Part shown: in pieces, positions 8,262-19,164 of the stretch
Position numbering within the stretch: position 1 is the first letter of the stretch
How the letters are laid out: every line of letters starts with the position of its first letter
NCBI RefSeq assembly: GCF_002979555.1
Contig: NZ_PCOZ01000002.1
Location: 248,001 to 312,000, forward strand
Source of the DNA: Pseudomonas sp. MYb60
GTDB taxonomy: Bacteria > Pseudomonadota > Gammaproteobacteria > Pseudomonadales > Pseudomonadaceae
DNA length: 64,000 nucleotides
Reading direction: 5' to 3'
Notes under the pieces: model-generated
Told to the model about the DNA's origin: nothing
The model's input: the letters and a program-made list of their open reading frames with translations, nothing else
The model's database searches: none
Program-made: the position numbers and the translations under genes

Positions 8262-10244
8262 TTAATTGGCCGTCAGACCACGTGATTGCAACGAACTGAA
8301 CAGCGGTTCCAGGAACGCTTCGATGTACCGCGCCCCGGCGTCTGAAAGGTGATTATCGTCGGTATACAGCGCGCGCCCGTCGAGTTCGACCCGGCACAGG
8401 CCCGCGGCATCACACAGTTGCGGCGCAGGATCCAGCACCTGCACGCCGTCGTCGGCGGCCGCCAGTTGATCAAACAGCTGGGTGATGAACACCTGGCGCC
8501 TCACATGATGAGCCACGTCAAGCCCCTCACCTTCCACCGAACGGTTCAGCATGGCCAGGCGACTGAGCCGATAAGGCACCACCATCTCCTGCAAGGGCAC
8601 TTCCTTGACCAGCCATACCCGGTGCCCGGCGGCCCGCAAGCCAGCCACGCGCTGGCGCAGGCCTGCGGCAAAGCGCTGCTCGGCAACGGCACGCACATAG
8701 TGGCCGGTGTCAGGATCCTTGAGCGCGGGGCCCAGGTCACCCGATAATTGCCCGTACAGATACAGGCTCCAACGCGCCACCAGCACCACGTCCGTGAATG
8801 ACTGTTGGCTCATGGCCTGTTCGACACGCTGATTGAACCGCGCGCACTGGCTGACATTCTCCAGCCCATCCAACGGCAGGCACCCGGCGAAGCTGGCCTG
8901 GACCAGGCTGATGTGATGGCGGTCGGCACCCGCCTCGAGTGCGGGGATCAAGGCAGCGGCGTGGCTGTCGCCCCACACCAGCGCAGACCTGGCGCTGTCG
9001 CGCGGGCCGAAGTGGCAGAACAACCGGTCATCTTGGGTCTTGCGGTCCGCGATGCATGCCAGCAGCTCCGGGCCCCACTGCTTGGCCTGGGCATAGCGCA
9101 GCGCCTGCTCGGGCAGGCGCCACGGCAAGCCGTCGGTCCAGCGCAACACCTGGCCCGCCAGGCCCAGGCAGAGCATGCCGACGCCGGCGCCCAGCAGGAT
9201 CGCCTTGCGCCCTGCCAACAGGCGCTTCTCACGAAACGGAGCCTCGACGAACCGCCACGAGAGGTAACCCAACAGCAGGGTAGCCAGCAGGACTGCGGCC
9301 CACTCGAAGGCATTCAAGCCATCGATGGCCGCGTAGCTGGAATAGACGAAGACCGGCCAATGCCACAGGTACCACGAGTACGACACCAGCCCCAGCCCCA
9401 CCATCACCCGCGTGCTGAGCAGGCGCCCGACCCAGGTGTGTTGCTGCCCGTTGGCCCAGATCAACCCCACCACCCCCAGCACGGGCAGCAATGCCGCGAT
9501 GCCGGGAAACGGGGTGACTGAATCGAAGCCGAACACTGCAACCAGGATCAGCCCCATGGACACCAGGCTGACGCCCTGGGCCAGGGCCGGCGATGCACGC
9601 CAGGCGGTTTTGGGCATCACTGCCAGCATCGCGCCTGCCAGCAGTTCCCAGGCGCGCATGTGCAAGAGGAAGAAGGCTTTTTGCGGTTGATGGAAGACTG
9701 CCCAGGCACTCATGCCAAACGACACCAGCAACAGCCCGAACAGCACCAGACGCCAGTGTTTCAAACGGCTGGACAGCACGGCCAGAACCAGCGGGAACAG
9801 GATGTAGAACTGCTCCTCCACCGCCAGCGACCAGGTATGCAGCAACGGCTTGATATCGGACGCCGCATCGAAATAACCGTCCTGCCGCGCAAACAGCAGG
9901 TTGGACGTAAACACCACCTGATAACGCGCCGAGCGCCCGAGCTCTTCGTAATCCTTGGGCGCCAGCAGGAACCAGCCCACCGCCAGCGTGGCCGCCATCA
10001 TCACAAACAGCGCCGGCAAGATGCGCCGCGCCCGCCGTGCCCAGAAGTCCACGAAACTGAAACGCCCAGCCTCGCGCTCGCGCCAGATGATCGAGGTGAT
10101 CAGGAAACCTGAAATCACGAAGAACACATCTACGCCGACAAAGCCGCCCGTAACGCCCGGAACCCCGAAATGAAACAGCACCACTGCGATTACTGCGACG
10201 GCTCGCAGGCCGTCAATGTCTCTTCGATACGCAAGCACGGTCAT
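8262..10244 (-). CDS. membrane O-acyltransferase with C-terminal SGNH domain (OafA/YrhL-like)
   Basis: This protein of about 660 aa has an N-terminal acyltransferase-3 domain (about residues 5-350, roughly ten membrane helices, opening [13 protein letters not shown] with the conserved RxxDGLR motif and the [10 protein letters not shown] segment). A periplasmic SGNH hydrolase-like domain follows, with the GDSH block ([10 protein letters not shown]) and the late [10 protein letters not shown] block holding the Asp/His pair. Such proteins acetylate surface polysaccharides such as O-antigen. The start at 10244 ([12 protein letters not shown]) is preferred; an in-frame ATG at 10295 would add 17 residues. 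No glycan cluster is nearby, so the target sugar is unknown. Confidence 0.88.
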   Translation of the reverse strand: MTVLAYRRDIDGLRAVAVIAVVLFHFGVPGVTGGFVGVDVFFVISGFLITSIIWREREAGRFSFVDFWARRARRILPALFVMMAATLAVGWFLLAPKDYEELGRSARYQVVFTSNLLFARQDGYFDAASDIKPLLHTWSLAVEEQFYILFPLVLAVLSSRLKHWRLVLFGLLLVSFGMSAWAVFHQPQKAFFLLHMRAWELLAGAMLAVMPKTAWRASPALAQGVSLVSMGLILVAVFGFDSVTPFPGIAALLPVLGVVGLIWANGQQHTWVGRLLSTRVMVGLGLVSYSWYLWHWPVFVYSSYAAIDGLNAFEWAAVLLATLLLGYLSWRFVEAPFREKRLLAGRKAILLGAGVGMLCLGLAGQVLRWTDGLPWRLPEQALRYAQAKQWGPELLACIADRKTQDDRLFCHFGPRDSARSALVWGDSHAAALIPALEAGADRHHISLVQASFAGCLPLDGLENVSQCARFNQRVEQAMSQQSFTDVVLVARWSLYLYGQLSGDLGPALKDPDTGHYVRAVAEQRFAAGLRQRVAGLRAAGHRVWLVKEVPLQEMVVPYRLSRLAMLNRSVEGEGLDVAHHVRRQVFITQLFDQLAAADDGVQVLDPAPQLCDAAGLCRVELDGRALYTDDNHLSDAGARYIEAFLEPLFSSLQSRGLTAN

Positions 10245-10350
10245 AGATAGTCTTGTCAGTCTGTCACGGTTAGTAATGAGCGTAGCTGCACTCATCTTTT
10301 TTGTTTGTTAACTGACACTTATGTGGCACGAACCTTCCTTTTTCGCCGCA

Positions 10351-10383
10351 AAAAAAAATGGCGCCTCAAAGGGCGCCATTTTT
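10351..10383 (-). terminator. intrinsic terminator downstream of rho (bidirectional)
   Basis: A 9-bp perfect stem (AATGGCGCC / GGCGCCATT) with a 6-nt loop is flanked by an A-run on one side and T on the other. On the minus strand it ends in a long U-run about 20 nt past the rho stop codon. Confidence 0.85.
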
Positions 10384-10402
10384 CAGGACCATAAGCGTCG
10401 TA

Positions 10403-11662
<1,260 letters not shown>

Positions 11663-11859
11663 ATAGGAATGACGTAATCATTTATGGAGGGGGGGAAATT
11701 AAGCTTTTGGCTTAATGAGGCCGCGCCGCGGAGAAGGCGACAGGATCGCGTACTAATCGAAAAGGAATGCGTCGGCGACGGCTTGCAGGGGGCAGTGGAG
11801 AAACCAGTGCGGGGCCGAATGTACCACCTGACTTTCTGAGCGTCTAGCCCTGTTTCACG
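11663..11859 (-). other. rho 5' leader region with small hairpin
   Basis: About 200 nt without a gene separate the trxA terminator from rho. A perfect 7-bp inverted repeat (ATTAAGC-TTTTG-GCTTAAT) lies at 11698-11716, followed towards rho by a C-rich tract (CCCCCCCTCC on the minus strand). Rho genes are autoregulated through their leaders in other bacteria; a similar role here is inference. I see no strong Shine-Dalgarno sequence immediately before the rho ATG. Confidence 0.4.
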
Positions 11860-11889
11860 AAAAAGCCCCGCTATTTGCGGGGCTTTTTT
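11860..11889 (-). terminator. intrinsic terminator downstream of trxA
   Basis: An 11-bp stem (AAAAGCCCCGC / GCGGGGCTTTT) with a TATTT loop starts right after the trxA stop and ends in a U-run on the minus strand. Confidence 0.9.
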
Positions 11890-11897
11890 GACGACGC

Positions 11898-12227
11898 TTA
11901 GATGTTCGCGTCGAGGAAAGCTTGCAGCTGGGACTTCGACAGCGCGCCCACTTTGGTGGCTTCGACGTTGCCGTTCTTGAACAGCATCAGCGTCGGGATA
12001 CCACGCACGCCGTGCTTGGCCGGGGTTTCCTGGTTGTCGTCGATGTTCAGCTTGGCAATGGTCAGCTTGCCTTCGTAGGTGGTTGCAATGTCGTCCAGAA
12101 CAGGAGCGATCATTTTGCAAGGGCCGCACCATTCAGCCCAGTAGTCAACCAGCACCGGGCCTTGAGCCTTGAGTACTTCGGCCTCAAAGGTCGCGTCGGT
12201 GACGTGCTTGATAAGATCGTTGCTCAT
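11898..12227 (-). CDS. trxA: thioredoxin TrxA
   Basis: This 109-aa cytosolic dithiol reductant is kept reduced by thioredoxin reductase. It has the WCGPCK active site at about residues 33-38, the conserved cis-proline in GIPTLMLF at about 76-83, and the family length. The start MSNDLIKH at 12227 is preferred over the upstream ATG at 12269; a GGAGACATCC sequence precedes it. The trxA-rho order matches other Pseudomonas. Upstream it now borders a FadR-type regulator, where P. aeruginosa has the ppx region. Confidence 0.97.
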   Translation of the reverse strand: MSNDLIKHVTDATFEAEVLKAQGPVLVDYWAEWCGPCKMIAPVLDDIATTYEGKLTIAKLNIDDNQETPAKHGVRGIPTLMLFKNGNVEATKVGALSKSQLQAFLDANI

Positions 12228-12348
12228 GGATGTCTCCGGATTGTAAGCAAAAAAAACGTGGCCCATCATAGCCGCCCTTCCCCCGTTCAGGAAGCCGCGT
12301 CTGATTGAGTCTTGCTATGGTGGTGCATGAGTTTGGGTATAGCCCAAC

Positions 12349-13044
12349 TCAGGGCGCCACGGGAGTCACGAAGGCAATGCCGGTGCGCAATGCCGCGTTG
12401 CGTACATGTTCCTGCATGGTTTTCTGCGCCGCCGCACTGGCGCGACGGGCCAGTGCCCGCAGGATCTTGCGATGCTCCTGCCAGGTTTCCATGGCACGCT
12501 CCGGCCGGATGAACGGTAGTTTCTGACTCTCCAGGAAGACCTCGGCGCTGGCGCTCAGGATGCTCACCATCGCCTGGTTGCCGCTGGCCAGCAGGATGCG
12601 CTGGTGAAATTCGAAGTCCAGCCGTGCGGCCGCGTCGAAGTCGCCTGCCTTGAGCACCGCGCGCATGGCCTCGACGTTATCTTCCAGGCGGTCCAGTTCA
12701 TCGACGGTCAGCGTCACGGCTGCCAACCCCGCTGCAAACCCCTCAAGGGCATAGCGCAACTGGAAGATATCCAACGGCGTGGCCTGGGCGGCGAACGGCC
12801 AGGCAAACCCCGGCGCCTCCTCCGCCGCCTGCACAAACACGCCTTTGCCCGGCTGCACGCTGACCACGCCCAAGGCGCTCAGCGACGACAACGCCTCGCG
12901 CAGCGACGCCCGGCTCACCCCCAATTGCAACGCCAGGTCACGTTGGGACGGCAATGCATCGCCCGGCTCGAAGCCTCGTTCCTTGATCAGTTTGCGGATG
13001 GCCTGCAGGGCCGCTTCCGGTACGGCTTGGGCAATGGAATTCAT
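12349..13044 (-). CDS. FadR-subfamily GntR transcriptional regulator (FCD domain)
   Basis: This 231-aa protein has an N-terminal winged helix-turn-helix (about residues 10-75; LPSQRDLALQLGVSRASLREALSSL is the HTH). The C-terminal all-helical FCD ligand domain (about 95-220) has the metal/ligand histidine motif DFEFHQRILLASGN. FCD regulators usually repress divergent metabolic or transport operons and are released by a small acid. It is divergent from the amino-acid ABC transporter at 13300, which is its likely target. The start is the ATG at 13044; the frame is open to 13119, but the added residues do not fit the family. Confidence 0.88.
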   Translation of the reverse strand: MNSIAQAVPEAALQAIRKLIKERGFEPGDALPSQRDLALQLGVSRASLREALSSLSALGVVSVQPGKGVFVQAAEEAPGFAWPFAAQATPLDIFQLRYALEGFAAGLAAVTLTVDELDRLEDNVEAMRAVLKAGDFDAAARLDFEFHQRILLASGNQAMVSILSASAEVFLESQKLPFIRPERAMETWQEHRKILRALARRASAAAQKTMQEHVRNAALRTGIAFVTPVAP

Positions 13045-13063
13045 AAAAAACTCGAGGTTCCAG

Positions 13064-13083
13064 ACAACTGATCGGCTAGTTGT
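13064..13083. promoter_or_regulatory. candidate operator of the FadR-type regulator
   Basis: A perfect inverted repeat ACAACT-N8-AGTTGT lies 20 bp upstream of the regulator's start codon, in the divergent region shared with the ABC transporter. The size and position fit a GntR dimer site for autoregulation. The repeat is seen directly; binding is inferred. Confidence 0.5.
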
Positions 13084-13299
13084 AAAGCTATTCGAAGCTG
13101 CCGGCAAGCCACGCCCCAAAGGGGCTCGCCGGGTTTTGCCGACGCTCGAAAAGGGTGCGAAAAACTCGCCAACTGTTCAGACCAGTAAGACCGCCAGCGC
13201 GCAGTAAACCCGTGGCTTGCGGGCGATCCCAAGGACGATGGCATGGGCTGTGCACTGGGCAAAAACAGAAATTCCCTTCGCCCTTCTCGGAGAGTTGCC

Positions 13300-14085
13300 A
13301 TGACCAAGCGCTACAGCGCCCTGCTCACTGCCCTGTTTGCCAGCCTGATGCTGAGCCAGGCACCCGCCCAGGCCAATGGTCTGGACGACATCGTCGCCCG
13401 TGGCACCCTCAAGGTCGCGGTCCCCCAGGACTTCCCGCCGTTCGGCTCGGTCGGCCCGGACATGAAGCCGCGCGGCCTGGACATCGACACCGCCAAGCTG
13501 CTGGCCGACCAACTCAAGGTCAAGCTGGAGCTGACACCGGTCAACAGCACCAACCGGATCCCGTACCTCACCACCGGCAAGGTCGACCTGGTGATCTCCA
13601 GCCTGGGCAAGAACCCAGAGCGCGAAAAAGTCATCGACTTCTCCAAGGCCTACGCGCCGTTCTACCTGGCGGTGTTCGGCCCGCCTGATGCAGCGATCAC
13701 CGGCCTTGACGACCTCAAGGGCAAGACCATCAGTGTGACCCGTGGCGCCATCGAAGACATCGAGCTCACCGCCGTCGCGCCCAAGGAAGCCACGATCAAG
13801 CGCTTCGAGGACAACAATTCCACCATCGCCGCCTACCTGGCCGGCCAGGTCGACCTGATCGCCAGCGGCAACGTGGTGATGGTGGCGATCAGCGAACGCA
13901 ACCCTAAACGCGTGCCGGCCCTGAAAGTAAAACTCAAGGATTCGCCAGTGTACGTGGGCGTGAACAAGAACGAGCCGGCGCTGCTGGAGAAGGTCAACCA
14001 GATCCTCATCGCGGGCAAGGCTGACGGCAGCCTGGAAAAGAACGCGCTGCAATGGCTCAAAGAACCCCTGCCGGCCGACCTCTGA
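13300..14085 (+). CDS. amino-acid ABC transporter, periplasmic substrate-binding protein
   Basis: This 261-aa precursor has a signal peptide (about residues 1-25, ending PAQA). It belongs to the family-3 solute-binding proteins, with the opening GTLKVAVPQDFPPFGSVG, the signature GLDIDTAKLLADQL at about 64-77, and the lobe-2 start GKTISVTRGAIEDIEL. It delivers a polar amino acid or related compound to the two permeases that follow. The start at 13300 follows a CGGAGAG ribosome-binding site; the frame extending upstream to 13243 is rejected. The substrate is not readable from sequence. Confidence 0.9.
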   Translation: MTKRYSALLTALFASLMLSQAPAQANGLDDIVARGTLKVAVPQDFPPFGSVGPDMKPRGLDIDTAKLLADQLKVKLELTPVNSTNRIPYLTTGKVDLVISSLGKNPEREKVIDFSKAYAPFYLAVFGPPDAAITGLDDLKGKTISVTRGAIEDIELTAVAPKEATIKRFEDNNSTIAAYLAGQVDLIASGNVVMVAISERNPKRVPALKVKLKDSPVYVGVNKNEPALLEKVNQILIAGKADGSLEKNALQWLKEPLPADL

Positions 14086-14100
14086 ACGCGGAGCTGACTC

Positions 14101-14769
14101 ATGGCGTATCAATTTGACTTTGTGCCGGTGCTGGCCAATACCGACCTGCTGTTGCGCGGCGCGCTGTTCACCCTTGAGCTGACGGCCATCGGCGCGATCC
14201 TCGGCGTCGCCCTGGGCACCGTGGGCGCCGTGGTGCGGGCGTGGAAGATCCAGCCGTTCGCCTGGTTCTTCGGGGTGTATGTCGAGTTGATCCGCAACAC
14301 GCCGTTCCTGGTGCAGTTGTTCTTCATCTTCTTCGGCCTGCCGTCCCTGGGGCTGAAGATCACCGAGTGGCAAGCCGCCGTGCTGGCGATGGTGATCAAC
14401 CTGGGGGCCTACTCCACCGAGATCATCCGCGCCGGCATCCAGGCGATCCCGCGCGGGCAACTGGAAGCCGCCGCCGCGCTGGCGATGACGCGCTTCGAAG
14501 CGTTCCGCCACGTGGTGCTGCTGCCGGCGCTGGGCAAGGTGTGGCCGGCCCTGAGCAGCCAGATCATCATCGTGATGCTCGGCTCGGCGGTATGTTCGCA
14601 GATCGCCACCGAGGAGCTGAGCTTTGCCGCCAACTTCATCCAGTCGCGCAACTTCCGCGCATTTGAAACCTACGCCCTGACCACCCTGGTGTACCTGTGC
14701 ATGGCGCTGATGATTCGTCAGTTGCTCAACTGGATCGGCCGACGCTTTGTGATGAGGAATAGCCGATGA
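14101..14769 (+). CDS. amino-acid ABC transporter permease 1 (HisM/GlnP type)
   Basis: This 222-aa inner-membrane permease has about five helices. It carries the His/Glu/Gln-type signature around NTPFLVQLFFIFFGLPSLGL at about 64-83 and the EAA loop IQAIPRGQLEAAAALAMTRFEAFRHVVLP at about 115-143, which contacts the ATPase. It follows the binding-protein gene by 15 bp. Its stop overlaps the next permease start by 4 bp (ATGA), so the two half-channels are translationally coupled. Confidence 0.9.
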   Translation: MAYQFDFVPVLANTDLLLRGALFTLELTAIGAILGVALGTVGAVVRAWKIQPFAWFFGVYVELIRNTPFLVQLFFIFFGLPSLGLKITEWQAAVLAMVINLGAYSTEIIRAGIQAIPRGQLEAAAALAMTRFEAFRHVVLLPALGKVWPALSSQIIIVMLGSAVCSQIATEELSFAANFIQSRNFRAFETYALTTLVYLCMALMIRQLLNWIGRRFVMRNSR

Positions 14770-15416
14770 GTGATTTTTCCTTCTGGGACATCGTGCGCAA
14801 CCTGCTCACCGGCCTGCAGTGGACCTTGCTGCTGTCACTGGTGGCGTTTATCGGCGGCGGCCTGATCGGTTTGCTGGTGATGACGATGCGTATCAGCCAC
14901 AAGGCCTTCCCGCGCAACGTGGCGCGTACCTACATCGAGCTGTTCCAGGGCACGCCGCTGCTGATGCAGCTGTTCCTGGTGTTTTTCGGCATCGCCCTGC
15001 TGGGTGTGGATATCTCGCCGTGGCTGGCCGCGGCAATTGCCCTGACCCTGTTCACCAGCGCCTACCTCGCCGAAATCTGGCGCGGCTGCGTCGACTCCAT
15101 CGCCCATGGGCAATGGGAAGCCTCGGCCAGCCTGGCGCTCAACCCGCTGGAGCAACTGCGTTACGTGATCCTGCCCCAGGCCCTGCGAATTGCCGTGGCG
15201 CCCACCGTGGGCTTCTCGGTGCAGGTGGTCAAGGGCACCGCCGTGACCTCGATCATCGGTTTCACCGAATTGACCAAGACCGGCGGCATGCTCGCCAACG
15301 CCACCTTCGAACCCTTCATGGTCTACGGACTGGTGGCCCTTGGTTACTTTTTGCTCTGCTACCCACTGTCCCTCAGTGCGCGCTACCTGGAAAGGAGACT
15401 GCATGCCTCTGCTTAG
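14766..15416 (+). CDS. amino-acid ABC transporter permease 2
   Basis: This 216-aa inner-membrane permease pairs with the preceding one to form a heterodimeric pore. It contains the family block ELFQGTPLLMQLFLVFFGIALLG at about 58-80 and the EAA loop VDSIAHGQWEASASLALNPLEQLRYVILPQAL at about 110-141. Its start overlaps the first permease by 4 bp and its end overlaps the ATPase gene by 14 bp, which shows a tightly coupled operon. Confidence 0.9.
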   Translation: MSDFSFWDIVRNLLTGLQWTLLLSLVAFIGGGLIGLLVMTMRISHKAFPRNVARTYIELFQGTPLLMQLFLVFFGIALLGVDISPWLAAAIALTLFTSAYLAEIWRGCVDSIAHGQWEASASLALNPLEQLRYVILPQALRIAVAPTVGFSVQVVKGTAVTSIIGFTELTKTGGMLANATFEPFMVYGLVALGYFLLCYPLSLSARYLERRLHASA

Positions 15417-16140
15417 AATTTCCGCCCTGCATAAGTATTACGGCGATCACCATGTGCTCAAGGGCATCGACCTGACTGTCGAAGAAGGCCAGGTGGTGGC
15501 GATCATCGGCCGCAGCGGCTCGGGCAAGTCCACATTGCTGCGCACCCTCAATGGCCTGGAGTCGATCAATGACGGTGTGATCGAAGTCGACGGCGACTAC
15601 CTCGACGCCGCCCGCGCCGACCTGCGCAGCCTGCGGCAGAAAGTCGGCATGGTGTTCCAGCAATTCAACCTGTTCCCGCACCTGACGGTGGGTGAAAACG
15701 TCATGCTTGCGCCGCAAGTGGTGCAGAAGGTGCCCAAGGCCAAGGCCGCGCAATTGGCCCGGCAGATGCTGGAGCGTGTCGGGCTGGGCGAAAAATTCGA
15801 CGCCTTCCCCGATCGCTTGTCTGGCGGCCAGCAGCAACGCGTGGCGATTGCCCGCGCGCTGGCGATGTCGCCCAAGGTCTTGCTGTGCGATGAAATCACC
15901 TCGGCCCTGGACCCGGAGTTGGTCAACGAAGTGCTCAGCGTGGTGCGCCAACTGGCCAAGGACGGCATGACCCTGATCATGGTGACCCACGAAATGCGGT
16001 TTGCCCGGGAAGTGGGCGACAAGCTGGTGTTCATGCACCAAGGCAAGGTGCATGAAGTCGGCGATCCGAAAGTGTTGTTCGCCAGCCCGCGAACTGCCGA
16101 GCTCGCCAACTTCATTGGTTCTACGGAACAGCCGGGCTGA
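15403..16140 (+). CDS. amino-acid ABC transporter ATP-binding protein
   Basis: This 245-aa cytoplasmic ATPase powers the transporter. It has Walker A GRSGSGKST at about 35-43, the Q-loop VFQQFNLFPHLT, the signature LSGGQQQRVAIARAL at about 138-152, Walker B VLLCDEITSALDPE and the switch histidine in MVTHEMRFA. The ATG at 15403 is preceded by AAAGGAG inside the upstream permease gene. The stop runs 20 bp into the convergent fimbrial subunit gene, so the two units overlap tail to tail. Confidence 0.95.
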   Translation: MPLLRISALHKYYGDHHVLKGIDLTVEEGQVVAIIGRSGSGKSTLLRTLNGLESINDGVIEVDGDYLDAARADLRSLRQKVGMVFQQFNLFPHLTVGENVMLAPQVVQKVPKAKAAQLARQMLERVGLGEKFDAFPDRLSGGQQQRVAIARALAMSPKVLLCDEITSALDPELVNEVLSVVRQLAKDGMTLIMVTHEMRFAREVGDKLVFMHQGKVHEVGDPKVLFASPRTAELANFIGSTEQPG

Positions 16141-16651
16141 CCAGTTCGAACTGGCCATGCCCTTCCAGCAGTATCTCCCGACGCACCGAGAGGGCGTCGG
16201 CCGGCAACTGAACCGCTATCTCCACCTGTGCTGCCAATCGATGGCCTGTGATCGGCACACCGCCTGCGCTTGCAGACAGCGTATGACCCGGTAAAAGCTG
16301 CCCGCTGGAGGCTTCGTCGGGCAGCCACGACACCGGCCTGCCGTCGACCTGAGCCTGCCTCAGACTCAAGGTAAAACGTCCCTGTCGACCAAACTGGAAG
16401 CCTTTGGAATCGGCGGCCACCCCGCTGAAACGCAACGCCATCGCCGAGGGGGCCGTACAAAGAACGCTCAGGTGCAGCGTGCGCGGCGTATCCAGCGTCA
16501 CTGTCGCCCTGCCGGATGAAACTTGCGAAGGGCGAATCACGCCGTAGTCGACCCTTGGCTCGCTCAGGGTCATCCGGCAATTCTCAGCCTGAGCCTGGGT
16601 CGCAACCAGAGCCGCCCACAGCAGCCACAGACTCCTGCGTTCAACGAACAT
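16121..16651 (-). CDS. minor fimbrial subunit / DUF1120-like pilin
   Basis: This 176-aa precursor has a signal peptide (MFVERRSLWLLWAALVATQAQA). The mature part starts ENCRMTLSEPRVDYG, like pilin domains whose first strand is bracketed by a cysteine. A second cysteine (VLCTAPSAM) could form the pilin disulphide. It is the last gene of the fimbrial operon, overlapping the end of the usher gene by 11 bp, a position typical for a minor or tip subunit. The start at 16651 gives a good signal peptide; an in-frame start at 16687 would add 12 residues. The family assignment is tentative. Confidence 0.65.
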   Translation of the reverse strand: MFVERRSLWLLWAALVATQAQAENCRMTLSEPRVDYGVIRPSQVSSGRATVTLDTPRTLHLSVLCTAPSAMALRFSGVAADSKGFQFGRQGRFTLSLRQAQVDGRPVSWLPDEASSGQLLPGHTLSASAGGVPITGHRLAAQVEIAVQLPADALSVRREILLEGHGQFELVSPAVP

Positions 16652-19157
16652 GGCAGACCGCCGGAGCGGTTTCGTAGAATTTGTCATCGTCAGGCTCTCG
16701 CTCAGGATTGACGTGCAGCAGGCACGACTTGGAGTCCGGCAATAAGACCCTCAAGGTTTGCGGCCCGTCGATATTGCTCAGGAACACCATGCCTTCACCC
16801 ACCACACTGGTCATAAAGCTGTTGTCCTCGCCAAACACCGCTGCGCCTTGAGGCAAGTGCCGACCCTGTTCGTCCCGGGACTCAAGCAACAGTCGGCGCA
16901 CTTTCACCACATCAAAGTCGGGGATGTTGACCGAGCCACGACCGGCGGCTAGCACCTTGGTACCGTTCTTCAAGTCGACGCGTTTGGGCAGCGATTGGGT
17001 CTGCACTTGCAAATGGTTGTTGCTGTAGGCCTGCAAACCGGGGATCACCGCTTGGCCAGTGAAATCGGTCCAAACCGGCCCTTGGGGCGTCGAAACCTTG
17101 GCCGCGCCAATGTCGCCTACAGAGACAATCCCAAAAGTGTCCTGCACCGCATACGGCGAAAACGTCACTCCGTTTTCATGAGCCACGATGCCGCCTTGCA
17201 GTTGGCCGGAGTAGTTGATGTTCGTCGGATCACGGCTGACGCCCAGACTGACGCGGGTATAGAGCGGTAGGACATCCACACGTGCGCGCACGCTTTGCTC
17301 TCGCTGTTTCACATCCCGCTCAACACCGACCTCGTAGTGCACATAGTCGTTGACCCGCTCACTGAGGGCGGTCCCGGCATCCAACCGGTTACCGCGACGG
17401 CTGACATAAGCGTTCACACGCCGTTCAGCACCCAGCGGCATCGTGACCTGCAGCCTGACAGAAGTGCCCTCGTCCAGCCGCTCGTCGCGGCGGCTACCGC
17501 GAACAGGGTCCAGGCGCCGAGGCTCGGTCCTCCCTACCTGGGCATCGGCAATCAGTGCGACGCCCACACCGTTGAACGTGTTGTTCCATGAGACAAAAAG
17601 GTGGTCGTTGGATTGCCCGTCAAACTGCGAGCCCCGGGTAAAACCGAGAGAGAAGCCACCCAGGGACGGGTCCGCCCAGCTCAAACCTGCCGTGTACTGG
17701 CGCTTGAAACGCGCATCGACGCTGTACCCCCGCGACGCCTGGCCAGCGTCCAGTACCTCCCGGTAGCCGCGACTCTGTGCCGAGGCGCTCAGGTTGATAT
17801 CAAGATTGGCGAATAACGGAGTCCCTATAGACAGTGCGCTACGCGCGCCGCTCACCTCATCTTGAGCATCGCGGGACAGGTTATGACGCACCCCCACGGT
17901 CATCTGATGGAAAAACACGCTGCTCAGGGATCCGCCTGCCGACTGGTACTCATCGGTACTCAGCAGACCGAAACCCAACGACGAGCGCTGACCCAGCCCC
18001 CAGGTGCCGCTGCCCATGGCGACCACAGGGGATTCCTGGTGGTCGATGGCTGTCCCGCGCACTTTACCGAGGGAAAAATAGTACCCCGGCTCCACTGGAG
18101 CCCCACCCCGAAAGGAAGCAGCAGGCACCACAAAACTGCGCGTTGCCCCACGCACGTCAATCACGCTCACGTCGAGGTCGCTGGTGCTGTTCAGCAACGG
18201 TAAGCCGGTCAGTCTGAACGGACCTTCCGGCACCAGGGTGGAATGGATCAGTGCGCCCGATTGACGAACTTCGACCCGCGACTGGCTTTGTGCCAGCCCT
18301 TCAACCACGACATTGCTGTCGCCCGCACCGCTGCGCTGCTGGCCGTCCGGGGAGAACTGCAAGCCGGTCAGCTGTACACCGCCAAAAATCGGGTTGTTGC
18401 TGGAAATCTGCCCCACCTGGAAAGTCGACCGCAACGCCGCGATATCACGCTGGGCATAGGCGTTTACCTGTTCTGTGCGTGTCTTGCCATTGTCGGAAAC
18501 ATAAAACTGACGGCTGCGAACAATCCAGTTTCCCAGGTTGAATCCCGCCTCGGTGTAGGCCGATACGAAGCGACTCGGCCCGCTGCGCGAGTGAGTATCG
18601 AAACCCAATACGTCGTAGTTGAAGATGGCGGCCGCGCCACCCTCGGAGAAACTCCCGCCCTCCCACTCCGGCGCACGCATGGACTGGGTCGGCACCACCA
18701 GCGTGACCTCGTCGCTGCTGGGGCGCAGCCTCACCAGGGTCGCGGGATATTCCCCCACGAAATCATGGCAGGCCTGGTCAGGGGTGATGCCCTCGCGCAA
18801 AAGGCGGGAAGGGGTGACCAGACCGGCCTTTGCCAACAATGCGGGGGTGAAGCATAACTGGCCCTGGTAGTCGAAACGGGCGTCAACCAACCCCAACGGC
18901 GTGCCATTGACCCGTAGCCCGACAACGTGGACACCTTCACGAAAGCGTGCTGCGCTGCGAAAGTATTCGGACACCTGCGGATCAATCCCAAGGGCGGTCA
19001 GCGCGGCCAGATCAAAACCTTCCCCCAGCCCAACCGCTGCACTGGTACCTGGCAGACTCCACAGCGTTGCAAGGCCCAGCAGAATTCTGGAACGGGCCTG
19101 GGAAACATTGCTTGGTACGCTATTGGCCGAGCGACGGGGTTGCCTGATCTTTTTCAT
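16641..19157 (-). CDS. outer-membrane fimbrial usher (FimD/PapC family)
   Basis: This protein of about 838 aa secretes and assembles pilin subunits across the outer membrane. A long signal region (about residues 1-42) is followed by the N-terminal chaperone-binding domain. The beta-barrel has typical motifs such as FNYDVLGFDTHS, SAYTEAGFNLGNWIVRSRQFY and the inner plug (SDLDVSVIDVRGATRSFVVP). A C-terminal domain ends with two cysteines (SCLLHV, AVCHVR). The length is usual for ushers. ATG 19157 (MKKIRQ) is chosen; ATG 19175 overlapping the chaperone stop is an alternative. Neither has a clear Shine-Dalgarno sequence, which suggests coupling to the chaperone gene. Confidence 0.9.
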   Translation of the reverse strand: MKKIRQPRRSANSVPSNVSQARSRILLGLATLWSLPGTSAAVGLGEGFDLAALTALGIDPQVSEYFRSAARFREGVHVVGLRVNGTPLGLVDARFDYQGQLCFTPALLAKAGLVTPSRLLREGITPDQACHDFVGEYPATLVRLRPSSDEVTLVVPTQSMRAPEWEGGSFSEGGAAAIFNYDVLGFDTHSRSGPSRFVSAYTEAGFNLGNWIVRSRQFYVSDNGKTRTEQVNAYAQRDIAALRSTFQVGQISSNNPIFGGVQLTGLQFSPDGQQRSGAGDSNVVVEGLAQSQSRVEVRQSGALIHSTLVPEGPFRLTGLPLLNSTSDLDVSVIDVRGATRSFVVPAASFRGGAPVEPGYYFSLGKVRGTAIDHQESPVVAMGSGTWGLGQRSSLGFGLLSTDEYQSAGGSLSSVFFHQMTVGVRHNLSRDAQDEVSGARSALSIGTPLFANLDINLSASAQSRGYREVLDAGQASRGYSVDARFKRQYTAGLSWADPSLGGFSLGFTRGSQFDGQSNDHLFVSWNNTFNGVGVALIADAQVGRTEPRRLDPVRGSRRDERLDEGTSVRLQVTMPLGAERRVNAYVSRRGNRLDAGTALSERVNDYVHYEVGVERDVKQREQSVRARVDVLPLYTRVSLGVSRDPTNINYSGQLQGGIVAHENGVTFSPYAVQDTFGIVSVGDIGAAKVSTPQGPVWTDFTGQAVIPGLQAYSNNHLQVQTQSLPKRVDLKNGTKVLAAGRGSVNIPDFDVVKVRRLLLESRDEQGRHLPQGAAVFGEDNSFMTSVVGEGMVFLSNIDGPQTLRVLLPDSKSCLLHVNPEREPDDDKFYETAPAVCHVR

Positions 19158-19164
19158 AGGCCAG

